A stretch of DNA of 64,000 nucleotides from Cricetomys ansorgei (lineage: Eukaryota > Chordata > Mammalia > Rodentia > Nesomyidae). The notes under the pieces were generated by a model. The model was not told the origin of the DNA and made no database searches. It worked only from the letters and a program-made list of their open reading frames with translations. The DNA is taken from assembly GCA_026225945.1 (NCBI GenBank), contig JAMJFZ010001258.1, positions 12,755,001 to 12,819,000 on the forward strand. Direction: 5' to 3'. Positions 36,210 through 47,090 of the stretch are shown piece after piece. The translations under genes were made by a program, and so were the position numbers. Every line of letters begins with the position of its first letter. Within the stretch, counting starts at the first letter, position 1.

Positions 36210-36270
36210 CAGTAACCATCTTAGTTCTAGTTTACAGATGAGGAAACTGAGGCTCAGAGTAGTTGAGTCT
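36210..36270 (-). mobile_element. MIR core
   Basis: ACAGATGAGGAAACTGAGGC followed by TCAGAGTAGTTGAGTC is an almost exact reverse MIR core. Confidence 0.7.
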
Positions 36271-37074
36271 TCCAGGTCTTCCTTTCACACCAAAGCTGCC
36301 CTCCACTGATGCTAGCCTCTTCAGTTGCTTGGTGTTAACCCCTTAGTATAAGGAAGAAGACACAAAGCCCAGTGTACATCCTGTTGTAGTTAAAGCCCAT
36401 CAGGCTGTCTGTCTGTCTGTGTGGCTTTATACCACTGCCAGTGCCTCATGGCAGCACCCAATAGGTGCGCCGCAGCAAATGGCTGTTTAAGAAAAAAGAA
36501 TGGAGTTCACAGATCATGGGCTGGGTGTTCTAAGTGTCCTTGGATACCACTATTGGAAACGCTGTGTGCGGCGTCTACAGGGCATATGGAACTCTGGGGT
36601 ATTCTGCACACCTGCTGAAACAGGACTCTGCATCCTGTCCAGGCACCAACTGACCCCTCCCAAAGACTCCTCCCGCAGCCAGCGCCCTCAGACTTCTTTA
36701 CTGTCCCGGAGACAGTTGGCTTTCTTACCCTCCTCTCTCTCCACGCTCACTTGGCTTAGGATCCACCCTTAGACTTATAAGGTGGCTATGTCCTGGCTTT
36801 GTTAGAATGATTCTTCTGTCTTTTCTGTTCCGCTTGGGGCCTGCCTATTGAGGCCTTTATTGTGAGCATCCCATTAGCTCAGACTAGCGTTGTATGAACC
36901 CCGAGTGCTGCCTCCTGGGGGAGGGGAGGGCCTGAAGCATGAGTGGCAGCTGCCTGCAGAGCCAGCTGCCGTCCAGCTGGCAGTGATGACCACGAGCACC
37001 TGGGGAGACAGTGGGCACCCATCCGTGGCCTGCTCTCATTAGCTGGATTTGCTCACCGATTGTTTCTGCTTTAG

Positions 37075-37194
37075 GGGTTCCAGCTGCCGAAGCCACCAGA
37101 GCCCCCTTCTGTTGAGGTGGAATACTACACCATTGCCGAATTCCAGTCTTGCATTTCTGACGGGATCAGCTTCCGGGGTGGGCAGAAGGCAGAG
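37075..37194 (+). CDS. Sh3pxd2a: Sh3pxd2a exon: first part of SH3-3
   Basis: A 120-bp exon, phase 0 at both ends, bounded by TTTAG and GTGAGC. It reads [20 protein letters not shown] then [26 protein letters not shown] is a proline-rich lead-in. [10 protein letters not shown] corresponds to the ALYDY segment of an SH3 domain, and the RT loop (SCISDGISF) is less acidic than in SH3-2. The domain continues in the next exon with VIDKNSGGWWYV. The exon is symmetric, so skipping would preserve the frame but destroy SH3-3. Confidence 0.97.
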
Positions 37195-38014
37195 GTGAGC
37201 CTCCTTTTGGCCAAGGGCCCATGTTTCATATTTTATAATATGTCTTCTTGGTGAGGTTTCTGAGGGTCGGGCAGGGTGGGTACAGAAATGAGCCTCCTGG
37301 CCTGTGAGTACTTGCCTAGTCGGAGCCACAACCAGGGCTAGAGTCCAAGGCTTGGGTTTCTGCCCCTAACTTGCTTACAGTGCTTACCCCATAGTGGCAT
37401 GTCCCAAAACATGGGACTGAGTGCGAAGAGCCTTGAAATGAAGTTGAGGGTGTGTGGACTTCCAGGATGGAACAGTTTGCTTTGTCGGGAATGTTTTATT
37501 TGGGAAGACATACACGGGGGTGGGAGGAGACATCAAAGGGCGATATTTTATATAGTGACCCAAGAAATCTCTTATGCTAGTGAGCTTTTGTTGAGATTTC
37601 TAAGGACACTGGGGGTTGTTCTGTGGGGAGGACCTGTCTCAGGCCTGTACCCCTCAGTTTGATTCATTTGTCTTCTTCCCGTTGTCACTTGGGAGCCCTT
37701 TCAAGGAATATTGGGCGCGGGTGGAGGACAGGGACATACGGGTCCTTCGCAAGTTGGTTTTCCTAGGAGCTGGGAACAATGTATGTGGTAGACTTGAGGG
37801 TGGGTGTCATGGAGGTTTATAGAGGAAGTCTAATCCACACAGACTTGGGGAGCCTCATAACTAGGACCAGAGTTTGAATCCAGCTTGCTACTGACTGGCC
37901 TAGGCCTTGGGCCGCTTGTTCAAGCGTTCAGTTGGCTACGTCTATAAAATAGGCTGGGACATTGTAGGGACCCAGAGACCCCTGCAGCTCACTGGCCTGC
38001 CTCTCTTCCCCCAG
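37195..38014 (+). other. Sh3pxd2a: Sh3pxd2a intron
   Basis: An 820-bp intron splitting SH3-3, without recognisable repeats. An open frame runs from 37907 through the acceptor into the last exon, but its first 36 codons are intronic: the consensus acceptor CTTCCCCCAG ends at 38014. Confidence 0.92.
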
Positions 38015-39964
38015 GTCATCGATAAGAACTCAGGCGGCTGGTGGTATGTGCAGATCGGGGAGAAGGAGGGCTGGGCCCCTGCCTCGTACATCGATAAGCG
38101 CAAGAAGCCCAACCTGAGCCGCCGCACCAGCACTCTGACCCGGCCCAAGGTGCCCCCGCCTGCGCCCCCCAGCAAGCCTAAGGAGACGGAGGAGGGTCCC
38201 GCAGGTGCCTGTGAGAGCCAGGAGTCCCCACTGAAGCCTAAGTATGAGGAGCCTGAGTACGACATCCCCGCCTTTGGCTTTGACTCAGAGCCTGAGCCGA
38301 GTGAAGAACCTACAGAGGACAGGGGCTCTGGTGACAGGCGTCCCGCCCAGCCGCGAAGGCCCTCGCCGGCCTCCTCTTTACAGAGGGCCCGCTTCAAGGT
38401 GGGCGAATCTTCTGAGGATGTGGCCCTGGAAGAGGAGACGATCTATGAGAACGAGGGCTTCAGGCCGTACGCGGAAGATGCCCTGTCCGCCAGAGGCTCC
38501 TCTGGGGATAGCGACTCACCAGGGAGCTCCTCACTGTCTCTTGCCATGAAAAACTCCCCCAAATCTGATTCTCCCAAATCATCATCACTGCTGAAGCTCA
38601 AGGCAGAAAAGAATGCCCAGGCGGAACTGGGGAAAAACCAGTCCAACGTCTCCTTCTCCTCCTCCATCACCATCAACACCACCTGTTCTTCCTCCTCCTC
38701 CTCTTCCTCCTTGTCCAAGAGCAGTGGTGAGCTGAAGCCACGCTCCGCCTCAGATGCAGGCATCCGTGGCACCCCCAAGGTCGGGACCAAGAAGGATGCT
38801 GACGTGAAGGCTGGGCTGTCCTCCTGTGCCCGAGCCAAGCCGTCGGTCCGACCAAAGCCAGTTCTGAACCGAGCCGAGTCTCAAAGCCCGGAGAAGATGG
38901 ACATTAGCACCTTACGGCGCCAGCTGAGACCCACAGGCCAGCTCCGAGGGGGCCTCAAGGGCTCTAGGAGTGAGGACTCGGAGCTGCCCCCCCAGACGGC
39001 CTCTGAGGGGTCTAGGAGAGGCTCTGCTGATGTCATCCCCCTCCTAGCCACCACTCCATGTGTTCCCAAAAAGGAATGGGAAGGCCATGGCACAACCTAT
39101 GTGACCTGCAGTGCCTATCAGAAGGTCCAGGACTCCGAGATCAGCTTCCCTGCAGGCGCGGAGGTGCACGTGCTGGAAAAGGCGGAGAGCGGGTGGTGGT
39201 ATGTGAAGTTCGGGGAGCTGGAGGGCTGGGCTCCTTCCCACTATTTGGTGCCTGAGGAAAACCAGCAACCCGACAGCGATGCCGGCAAAGAGCCAGACGC
39301 AGTAAAGAGCACACAGAACGAGGGCAAGTCGGACAGTCTGGAAAAGATCGAGAAGCGGGTGCAAGCACTGAACACTGTGAACCAGAGCAAGCGGGCCACC
39401 CCCCCCATCCCCTCCAAGCCTCCCGGCGGCTTTGGCAAGACCTCCGGCACCGTAGCAGTGAAGATGAGGAACGGTGTGCGGCAGGTGGCCGTCAGGCCCC
39501 AGTCTGTATTTGTGTCCCCACCACCCAAGGACAACAACCTGTCCTGTGCCCTGCGGAGGAACGAGTCACTCACGGCCACAGACAGCCTGAGAGGTGTCCG
39601 CAGGAACTCCTCCTTCAGCACTGCGCGGTCAGCAGCCGCTGAGGCCAAGGGCCGTTTGGCAGAACGGGCTGCCAGCCAGGGCTCAGAATCACCCCTGCTG
39701 CCTACCCAACGCAATGGCATCCCCGTCTCCCCCGTGCGCCCCAAGCCCATTGAGAAGTCTCAGTTCATCCACAATAACCTCAAAGATGTGTACATCTCTA
39801 TTGCAGACTATGAGGGGGATGAGGAGACGGCCGGCTTCCAGGAAGGGGTGTCCATGGAGGTGCTGGAGAGGAACCCCAATGGCTGGTGGTACTGCCAGAT
39901 CCTGGATGAGGTGAAGCCCTTCAAGGGCTGGGTACCCTCCAACTACCTTGAGAAGAAGAACTGA
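38015..39964 (+). CDS. Sh3pxd2a: Sh3pxd2a terminal coding exon: end of SH3-3, linker, SH3-4, SH3-5, stop
   Basis: A 1,950-bp last coding exon of 649 codons plus TGA. The order is: end of SH3-3 (VIDKNSGGWWYVQIGEKEGW, to about 38100); a Pro-rich segment with PxxP sites (KVPPPAPPSKPK); tyrosines in KYEEPEYDIPAFGF and EEETIYENEGF, the context in which Tks5 is known to be phosphorylated by Src; a Ser-rich low-complexity linker with eight consecutive Ser codons (38687-38710); KPSVRPKP; SH3-4 from TTYVTCSAYQ to SHYLV (39092-39253); PPIPSKPPGG; RRNSSFS; PVSPVRPKPIEK; and SH3-5 from DVYISIADYEGDEE to the C-terminal NYLEKKN (39785-39961). Having five SH3 domains in the gene, with SH3-5 ending the protein, identifies Sh3pxd2a (Tks5) and not the four-SH3 paralogue Sh3pxd2b (Tks4). 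The product acts at the plasma membrane in podosomes and invadopodia, recruiting actin regulators and ADAM proteases (family knowledge). Confidence 0.98.
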   Translation, partial: VIDKNSGGWWYVQIGEKEGWAPASYIDKRKKPNLSRRTSTLTRPKVPPPAPPSKPKETEEGPAGACESQESPLKPKYEEPEYDIPAFGFDSEPEPSEEPTEDRGSGDRRPAQPRRPSPASSLQRARFKVGESSEDVALEEETIYENEGFRPYAEDALSARGSSGDSDSPGSSSLSLAMKNSPKSDSPKSSSLLKLKAEKNAQAELGKNQSNVSFSSSITINTTCSSSSSSSSLSKSSGELKPRSASDAGIRGTPKVGTKKDADVKAGLSSCARAKPSVRPKPVLNRAESQSPEKMDISTLRRQLRPTGQLRGGLKGSRSEDSELPPQTASEGSRRGSADVIPLLATTPCVPKKEWEGHGTTYVTCSAYQKVQDSEISFPAGAEVHVLEKAESGWWYVKFGELEGWAPSHYLVPEENQQPDSDAGKEPDAVKSTQNEGKSDSLEKIEKRVQALNTVNQSKRATPPIPSKPPGGFGKTSGTVAVKMRNGVRQVAVRPQSVFVSPPPKDNNLSCALRRNESLTATDSLRGVRRNSSFSTARSAAAEAKGRLAERAASQGSESPLLPTQRNGIPVSPVRPKPIEKSQFIHNNLKDVYISIADYEGDEETAGFQEGVSMEVLERNPNGWWYCQILDEVKPFKGWVPSNYLEKKN

Positions 39965-41740
39965 CAGCACGAGGTCCTCCCGGACTCGATGTGCTGCTTT
40001 GGCTGCCACTGCGTGAGTGGTGGCGCGCAGACAAGGGAAAAGACAAAATGGGAGGGGGGAGGGGATGACAGCGTTGAACCCTGTAGAATACGTGACCCCC
40101 AAAGACACCCTCCAGCTGGAAGTGGGGGGTGTGCTGCACACACTTAGTAGGCGAAAGGGAATAGCAGGGTTGTCTCGGGCCCGGGACCCCTGCATGTACA
40201 CCGGTGACTTTGCTGATGGACCATATGCCATTAGTACAGGCCATGTGGGCAGCCGAATCGTGCCTTTGCTACAGATCCAGAAAAGATGTCATGGGGTGTG
40301 TCCGGGGTCCTGTCCTGCTCAGCCACTTCAGTGGCTGGCTTCTTGCCTCTGGAAGTCATCCATGTGTTACCCTAACGGTGTGTTTGAGAATGTTTTGACT
40401 TCTAGCAACCACTGGTGGGTGTCCTGGAAGACCACCAGCTCTGGGGCTTGGCGGTGTCTTCCAAGAGCACAGCCCTTTCTGGGGCCAGGCCACAGCCTGT
40501 TTGGTAGTTAAGAATTCCCAGATGCTAACAAGGACTGCTTTCCTTTGCTGTGCTGACCTGGCCTTGTGAAGAGAGTCTGCCCTCCTTGGGGCACTCGGAG
40601 GACACTGGGAGCTGACCCAGAAGATGGGCGATACCAGGCTCCTCATAATCTAGAGATTGAGGATTTCCGGGTAGGCTGTTCCTTTTTCATGTTTGGGAAA
40701 GAGTTATTGGTTTGGAGGTTATATATCAGCGTTTGGTTTGGGGTTTATTTTAGAAGTTGTTTGGGGGCCCGAGGGGCTCAGCCTTATGTAGGAGAGGGGA
40801 TAGTGGTGGGTGGGGTTTTCTGTTGAATTCCACGGAGGGATGTTTTATTTGGATTTTGTTTTAACATTTTTGCCTTTCCATAAGCCAAGTTGTTTGTTTA
40901 GGTTTCCACTGTGTGAACAGTGCCCGAGCAGGGCATCTCACCAGGGGATCTGGGACTGGGTAAGGCCAGGGCCCAGGCTTGTGAGACAAAGTGTTCACGT
41001 TCCTGCCCAAGAGGGAAAGGGGCATTGTTAGAAGCCAGGCTTCTGGGTGACTATTCTGCCTGCTTCTGCCCACTTTCTCCAACCTGGGCAGGGCCCAAAG
41101 AAAGCCTTGCTGTGGAGAAGTCACCACCAACCCTGGGCAGAAGGAATCCTGGCTGGGTCAGCCTGGAGCAGACACCTCCCACTGTGCCCTTAGCCTGCTT
41201 ACCAATGCTACCTGTGCCCAAGAGGATGGAGGACTTGGAAGCCAGGAACCAACCCTGTCTTCCCAAGGGGCAGTGCCCCAGGGAACAGAGAAGCAAAAGA
41301 ATGGAGTTCGAGGCCGCCCTCCGTCCGCTTTGGGTTGTGATTTCATGGTTAACATTTCAGAGGGAACCTTCCGAGGAAAGCCCAAGTGGCTTCTTCCGAG
41401 GACTCCCCTCGTGCTGGGAGTGGATTCCACACGTGCCTTTGACTCGGGACAGATCCTGCCTCACAGCCTCCGGCCAAGCTGCCAGTGTCTCTCCAGACCA
41501 AGGGCTGCTGGTTCCAACAGACATGGGAGGAAGGGCGTCCCTCACCCTCCTCCCAGGCAGGTCTGCCCTTTAGCTCCCAACCCTAACCTCCTGGATCCCC
41601 AAGCCCGTGTCCCTCCCACATGCAGATGCAAACTGCTGGCCTCCTTTGTCAAAAGCCCGTGGTGACATCGTTCTGTTTCCTTTTCTGTGTTCATGAGTTT
41701 GTTTAAAATTGAAATTAGTTATTTTCTTCTGCTGGACAGT

Positions 41741-41746
41741 ATTAAA
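41741..41746 (+). promoter_or_regulatory. Sh3pxd2a: candidate proximal poly(A) signal ATTAAA
   Basis: ATTAAA lies in an AT-rich part of the 3' UTR about 1.8 kb after the stop. Use would give a much shorter UTR. Its use is not shown by sequence alone. Confidence 0.35.
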
Positions 41747-42344
41747 TAGAGCGGGATGTTGAGTTCATCTGCTAGATTGCAGTACTAATGGTAGTGGTTT
41801 AGTGTCTTCATGATATTGTTTGTACTTATTTGAACAATAATGATAAAGAAGTGGTTCATTATTTCTTAATTAATGCACTTTAAATAAGGTGAAATGGAAA
41901 GAACCCGGAGCGCAAAGTGCATTACTTAAAGATGCAGTACATACTCTTCTCACCTTAAAACAGCACGTATTTATTAAAAAAAGAAAAAGTAATTTATGAC
42001 TATTTAAAATAAGATTTAAAAGTAGAGTGACTGTCAGGTGAAAGGACCTTCCACATAGCCGTCTGCCACGGGGCTGGCCCGAGCCTCACTCCTCACATGT
42101 CTGCATTGAGCCAGCTCGATGACTAGCCAGCCAGGCACAGAGCATCTCAGTTGGGCTGGACCGCCGAGATCCCCGGAGCCTGCCTTTCCCACCTTCCCTG
42201 CCCTCTGCACTACCCTGCCAGACTCTACACTCGCCTGCACCCCGACGACCCTCTCCCAATTCCCAGTGTCCTGAAATCATAGACTCACTCAAAAGCAGGA
42301 CTGGAAGGACCGCGGTAGTCATGCCGTTCCATCCCTTCATGTTA

Positions 42345-42405
42345 CTTCAGCCCAAGGACAGGAAGTGACTTTCCCCCAATCGCCCAGTTAGCGGCAGAGT
42401 CCCCC
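42345..42405 (-). mobile_element. MIR remnant in 3' UTR
   Basis: AAGGACAGGAAGTGACTTTC and CGCCCAGTTAGCGGCAGAGT resemble reverse MIR. Confidence 0.45.
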
Positions 42406-42521
42406 ACTGTGTTCCTCTCCTGCCCCTTTAGTTTATTGTGTGTGGTCATTGTGTTTACATTGTAACATCCAGCCCCAGGGATGGCTGGGAGTTGCTCAGG
42501 CATCTGAGAAAAGTGGGGAAT

Positions 42522-42536
42522 GTTGCCACCTAGTGT
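42522..42536 (-). promoter_or_regulatory. CTCF-like core motif (minus strand)
   Basis: On the minus strand ACACTAGGTGGCAAC matches 13 of 15 positions of the CTCF core. It lies in the Sh3pxd2a 3' UTR and is oriented towards the motif at 22498. Confidence 0.3.
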
Positions 42537-44688
42537 CAGTGTGTAGATTTGGGCAACGGATAGGGATAGCCGAGGTCCCTCGCCACCAACCCATTAGGGC
42601 ACAGCACAAACCCTGCAAGCCCAAAGAATACTTGAAACGAAGGGTGCCTGCCGCGCCTTCTCAGACGTGGCCAGGGGATGCCAGGCCTTGCGCCCCTGGA
42701 TCCTAGCCCTGCCCAGGCAAGAGGGCCTTTCCCTAGGGCTAAGGAGCTGCTCTGTGATTTGGACAGACTGTGGCAGCAGAGGAGGAGGGAAGGGTCTGGG
42801 GCTCTGATCCACTGGAGGAAAATCAGATCGGACTAAAAGGAAAAAAAAGTGGAATCTCAGCAAACCTAGTTTTTTTTTTTTTTTTTTGTCCAAACTAACT
42901 TAGTTCTCCATTAGTTATGATTGAAAATGTGAACTGACATTGTATTGCTGTATACTGCAACTTTAATCATAATGAGCCCTTCTGAGGTCATTATTGAGGT
43001 TTATATAATGCCCGAAGATGCATCGTTTGGTGCTTTTCAGTTTAAATACCTTTTTCTTACAAGGGGTGGAGGGAAAGTCTTCGAACCTTGTCCTTCGCTA
43101 GCAGGCCTGACTACACTGCCTGGCTCCTCTGTGATCTCACAGGGGCAGCAAGAGGGAGCTGGAGGGGGCCTTCCACCGGCAGCAGGTTCCTGTCTGCCCT
43201 GGGACTCCCTTCACAGCCGGGTTCTATTTGCAAGGCCTCAAGTCTTACCCGCCCCCAAGCCTGGCCCCAAGGGTTCCCCTCTCTCTCTCCCGAATGGACG
43301 AAGGCATTATATAGAATCATTGTAGTCGCTTTGAGATGTTAGAGCGGCATATTTTACTGCATTTATACCCATCGCTTTCCTCAGCAAGGCATGTTACTGC
43401 TTTTATCTAAGGGGAAAACAGACAAGGGAATCTCAAACATTATTTTCACATGACTAGTACTTGCAGAGTAGATGTAGAGTTATTTAAGTAGTAGTGTTCT
43501 ATCTTTAGGAAGGGGGGACCAAGTGAAATCACCCCTACTTTTCCTAGGTTTGACTAATATATTTCTTTAAGGTTACTCACTTCCCTTATTCCCTCCCAAT
43601 ACTTTGCATTCTCAATGGAAAATGAAAACAATCTGAGACAGGAAAAGTGCAATATTACCAAGAGGGATGCCACACAGTGGAGGGAGACCCTGCTGAATCT
43701 GTCTGCGGACACGGGAGGGGCAGCTGGGCGGGGCCCACTGTGGAGCGGTGAACTTGATCTCCAGGCAGGCCAGCTCCTCCCCACTTCCCTGGTGTGAAGA
43801 AAAGGGGTAGCCATCAGCGGCCAGCCCCACCTTCATTAGTGTTGTCCACCTAGAGGAAAGGGATCTGGGGAGGTGGCCCAGTGCTCTTGACCTCCTGGGC
43901 CCGGTCCCCAGAGCAGAATGAGGGACATCCAAGACCCGCTCCCATTTTTCATTCCTGTTATTTTGCAGCCAGCTGCTCAGAGACCCAGAGAAGTGATTCT
44001 CAGCAGCCTCTCACCCCAGCGTCCTGATGTGTGGGCTATGATGCTTTGATGTGTGTTTGAGTCTTTCTAAAACTATGGAACCTCAGCTCAGCTTATGGAC
44101 AGGAATCCTGCCTGTAAGCAAACTTGTTTGGAGGGTGGGTGCTGTAAACCCTTCATACCCAGTGAGACCCAATTCCTACGGGCCTGCAGTAGGCCTGGGG
44201 CTGAGTCCTGGCCACCCGTTCATCTCAGTGACTTGGGCAAAAGGCGTGAGCCCTGTCTCTTATAACAGGAATCCCCCTGACAATACATAGTACCCTCCTT
44301 TCACATACAGCAAGGAAAGTGGGTAGTTTTTTGGGGGATGGGGGTGGGAAGGGGACAATTCCCAGGGCGCTGCCTCTCAGGATAGCAAGCACAGCCTTTC
44401 TGGTATGTCCCTTCTCTGTAGTACTGTAGGCCTGCTGCTCCAACCCACCTTGTGTGAATTCCTATACAGAAAGGGAGAGGGACCAGGCCCCTGCTGGGGT
44501 CTCTCCCTTGGAATAGATGCGGCTGCATAGCAGATCATTAGTATATCCATGCAGCTCTCTGGAAAGACAACAGTCCACATCACAACCAATTAAGATTCCC
44601 TCGTTTTTTTGAGGGCCGAGAAAGCATGTATGCGCGCATGCGTATGTGTGTGTGATGGTGGTGGTAATTTCCACGTGTGGAAATTACA

Positions 44689-44691
<3 letters not shown>

Positions 44692-44743
<52 letters not shown>
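44692..44743 (+). repeat. (GT)n(GA)n compound microsatellite in 3' UTR
   Basis: An uninterrupted GT run to 44720 passes directly into a GA run to about 44743. Confidence 0.95.
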
Positions 44744-44795
44744 CTGAGACTGGTGGTAATTTCCCACTTGAACTAAATAGCATGGGGTTAGAAAA

Positions 44796-44801
44796 AATAA
44801 A
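44796..44801 (+). promoter_or_regulatory. Sh3pxd2a: candidate internal poly(A) signal AATAAA
   Basis: A canonical hexamer in GAAAAAATAAATACC, just after the GT/GA microsatellite in the 3' UTR. There is little U/GU-rich sequence directly downstream, so use is uncertain. Confidence 0.3.
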
Positions 44802-47063
44802 TACCAGGCAGGCGGTCTCCATTGAACTAGTCCTTGGCATTGGGCAGGTCCCAAGGGACTCTACAGTTTCTGGCAGCAGGTATGTGTGTCATTCACATGA
44901 TTCTGGCTGGAGAGTGCAATGTGTCTTTTAAATTTGTTTTTGTAATTATTTTATTATTTAGTTGGAAATTTCACACTGGCATTAACAGATCTAGCAGAAG
45001 CAGCCCAGGCAGCACGCTGAAGACATGGCTGGAACTGCTGCGGTGATTAAGTTAAGGCACCCGCCCGCATCCTACATGTGCGTGGTATTCGAATCCCAGG
45101 GGATCCAGGAGCTGCTGGGCCTTGGTTTGTTTCTGAGGGAGAGGCAGGCTGGGCCAGGTAAGAAAGGTTCCTGATGTGACAGTAGGGCCTGCGGTGCACC
45201 CACCCCCACTGCAGGCCTTATGTGCTTCTTGCTAATGTGGAAGGCTCTGCAGGACCTTCTGAGCTTTTTAGCTAAGTCCCATCTGGGGCAGTCTCATGTC
45301 CCTGTGTATCCCAAACTGTATGATCAGAGCCAGTGAGAGGTCAAGGTCAGTGAACTTTGGCCTTAGCACTGCCTTTAACTACTGCTTTGTTCTGTGCATC
45401 TGGACCCCACCCCCACCCCCAGGCCTCAAAGTGGGCACACCGGTGCTTGTAGATTGAATGGAAGGATCTCCTTCCAAAGCCTCAACCTGGCTGTAAAGGA
45501 TTGGCATGTGACAACCCCTCCCCCTATCCTGTCTAAATCTCAAGTGACCCTGATAGTCAGTACCCCTCCCCCATCGAAGTTCTAGGACTTAGTGGCCTTA
45601 GAGCAGGGTCCCCCGGTGCTGAAGGTCCCTGCCTTTATTCTAAGTCTCATTCCCGACAATGAGCTGTGTCTTTGGAAGTGTGAGAGAATTGCATTAGTGC
45701 AAAAGGATGTATCTAGCATGTTGGAAAGCTAGCGGGAGGCATGTTGGCAAGATGAGTACGCATGTTTGGGCTTACTGAGGCCTGCCATCCCTGCACTGGG
45801 AGGAGGCCTCCGGAAGATGTCTTAGGCAGAGAGGGTATGGGAAGGCTGCGAGAGGGCTTGGAGTTGTACTGTCTTCGCTGATGGAAGAAGGAAGGAGTCA
45901 GTTTTTAGTGTTTACAGGGATTTTGTTATTCACCAGCCAAGAGTTCAGCCAGAGAAAACGCACTCAATGGGCCACAGCTGGGCTTCCATCAATGATATCA
46001 AGATTATCATTGATCTTCTTAGGGAAGAGGCGCTGCAAGCCATCAGCCCGTCTTTGGGTTTGGAGGCCCTTTCCCAGAAGAACTTGTATCCATCTCCCAG
46101 TAGTTTTTTGCCCAGTGCATTGTGTCCAGTGCAGAGCTATCTGTACGAATCAGAGACCACTGACTGTAATAGGCCACAACAGTAGGGACCCAACCCCCCC
46201 CACCCCCGCCCCAGACACACACACTAGAACTCAAGAGCCAAGGCTCTGCCAGGCCTATTCAGGAGGCAGGTGACCTCGTTAGTTCCACTGACACAGGACA
46301 TTATTCCCAAGGCTCTAATGGAACCTATGGTTCCAACTGCTGAGCTGGCCTCCTCCTGCCAATCAGGCCAGGTGAAGTGCGCCAACATCCTGCACGTGCT
46401 TCGTGTTTCCAGGGGCTTCTACTGAGGAGTACTGCTTTTGAGCTGACTTCAAAGGGCACACGGTTACCATTCTTAAATTTACAACTTGTCCCCTGCAACA
46501 GAGGACATGGCTGTGCCTACCTGCAAAGAGGTCCAGAAGGTCACCTTAGAAGGTGACTTCTAAGGCAGATGTGAGTGGCCACTCTTGCGGCATGGTGTGT
46601 GGACTGTGTGGTACAGATGAGCAGGTGGAGGTCACTGGGACTCCTGAATCACAGGGACTTCGTCAGTGTCAATCATCCCCAGCCGGCTTCACAGGGTCAG
46701 CAGGAACCCTTCCCCCGGGTCCTCCCCTCCCACCTCAGCAGAGAAACAGACATTGGCTGCAGTAGGGGTCTGTGCAAGTGCTGACGTATCTCCAGGATCC
46801 TCGGTGGTGCTAAACTATATCCATGTTTATGATCATTCTAATAGTGGGTTTTTATAAGTCTCATCACAAACACGCGGTGTCCTAGGGGGAGGGACCCAGC
46901 CCCCTGGACGTGACACTTTCTGGGTGTCTTTTATCATTTTGATGGGACTCTTCAGTCTGTAGAAATGGTCTGTCTTGGCATGCTTCTAGACTTTAAAAAT
47001 TTGGGTTGTTTTGTTTCATATTTTGTTTATGTTTACATGCATCTTGTATTTCCCTAAAAACTA

Positions 47064-47069
47064 AATAAA
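47064..47069 (+). promoter_or_regulatory. Sh3pxd2a: poly(A) signal AATAAA, probable main Sh3pxd2a 3' end
   Basis: ACTAAATAAAG followed within 5-20 bases by TTTTTGGCTTTTTT, a good U-rich downstream element. It is the last + strand AATAAA before the convergent Neurl1 transcript. Confidence 0.8.
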
Positions 47070-47090
47070 GTTTTTGGCTTTTTTAACCTA

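Larger units (their letters stand above)
34655..37074 (+). other. Sh3pxd2a: Sh3pxd2a intron
   Basis: A 2.4-kb intron with MIR remnants (35400-35540 and 36210-36270) and a short (TGTC)n tract near 36402-36422. It ends with TTTCTGCTTTAG before the SH3-3 exon. No other coding segment was recognised. Confidence 0.88.
39965..47090 (+). other. Sh3pxd2a: Sh3pxd2a 3' UTR
   Basis: About 7.1 kb from the stop to a canonical poly(A) signal at 47064-47069, followed by a T-rich stretch. The length agrees with the long 3' UTR known for this gene. It is poor in SINEs compared with the introns. It contains an AT-rich block (41690-42035), a poly(T) run (42872-42888), a MIR remnant, a near-palindrome next to GT/GA microsatellites (44664-44743), and candidate proximal poly(A) signals at 41741 and 44796. 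The open frames here are not in frame with the CDS and are not supported as genes. Confidence 0.85.

Noticed and set aside
37907..38014. Upstream start of the long ORF ending at 39964
   Set aside because: The sequence before 38015 is intron: a consensus acceptor ends at 38014, and the true protein enters from 37194 in phase 0.
20273..39964. First reading of the + gene as Sh3pxd2b (Tks4), with Neurl1b as neighbour
   Set aside because: The exons encode parts of five SH3 domains, including an extra one at 39092-39253, and about 923 residues without the PX domain. That fits Sh3pxd2a and exceeds Tks4. The neighbour's NHR2-linker-RING sequence and tail-to-tail order fit Neurl1.
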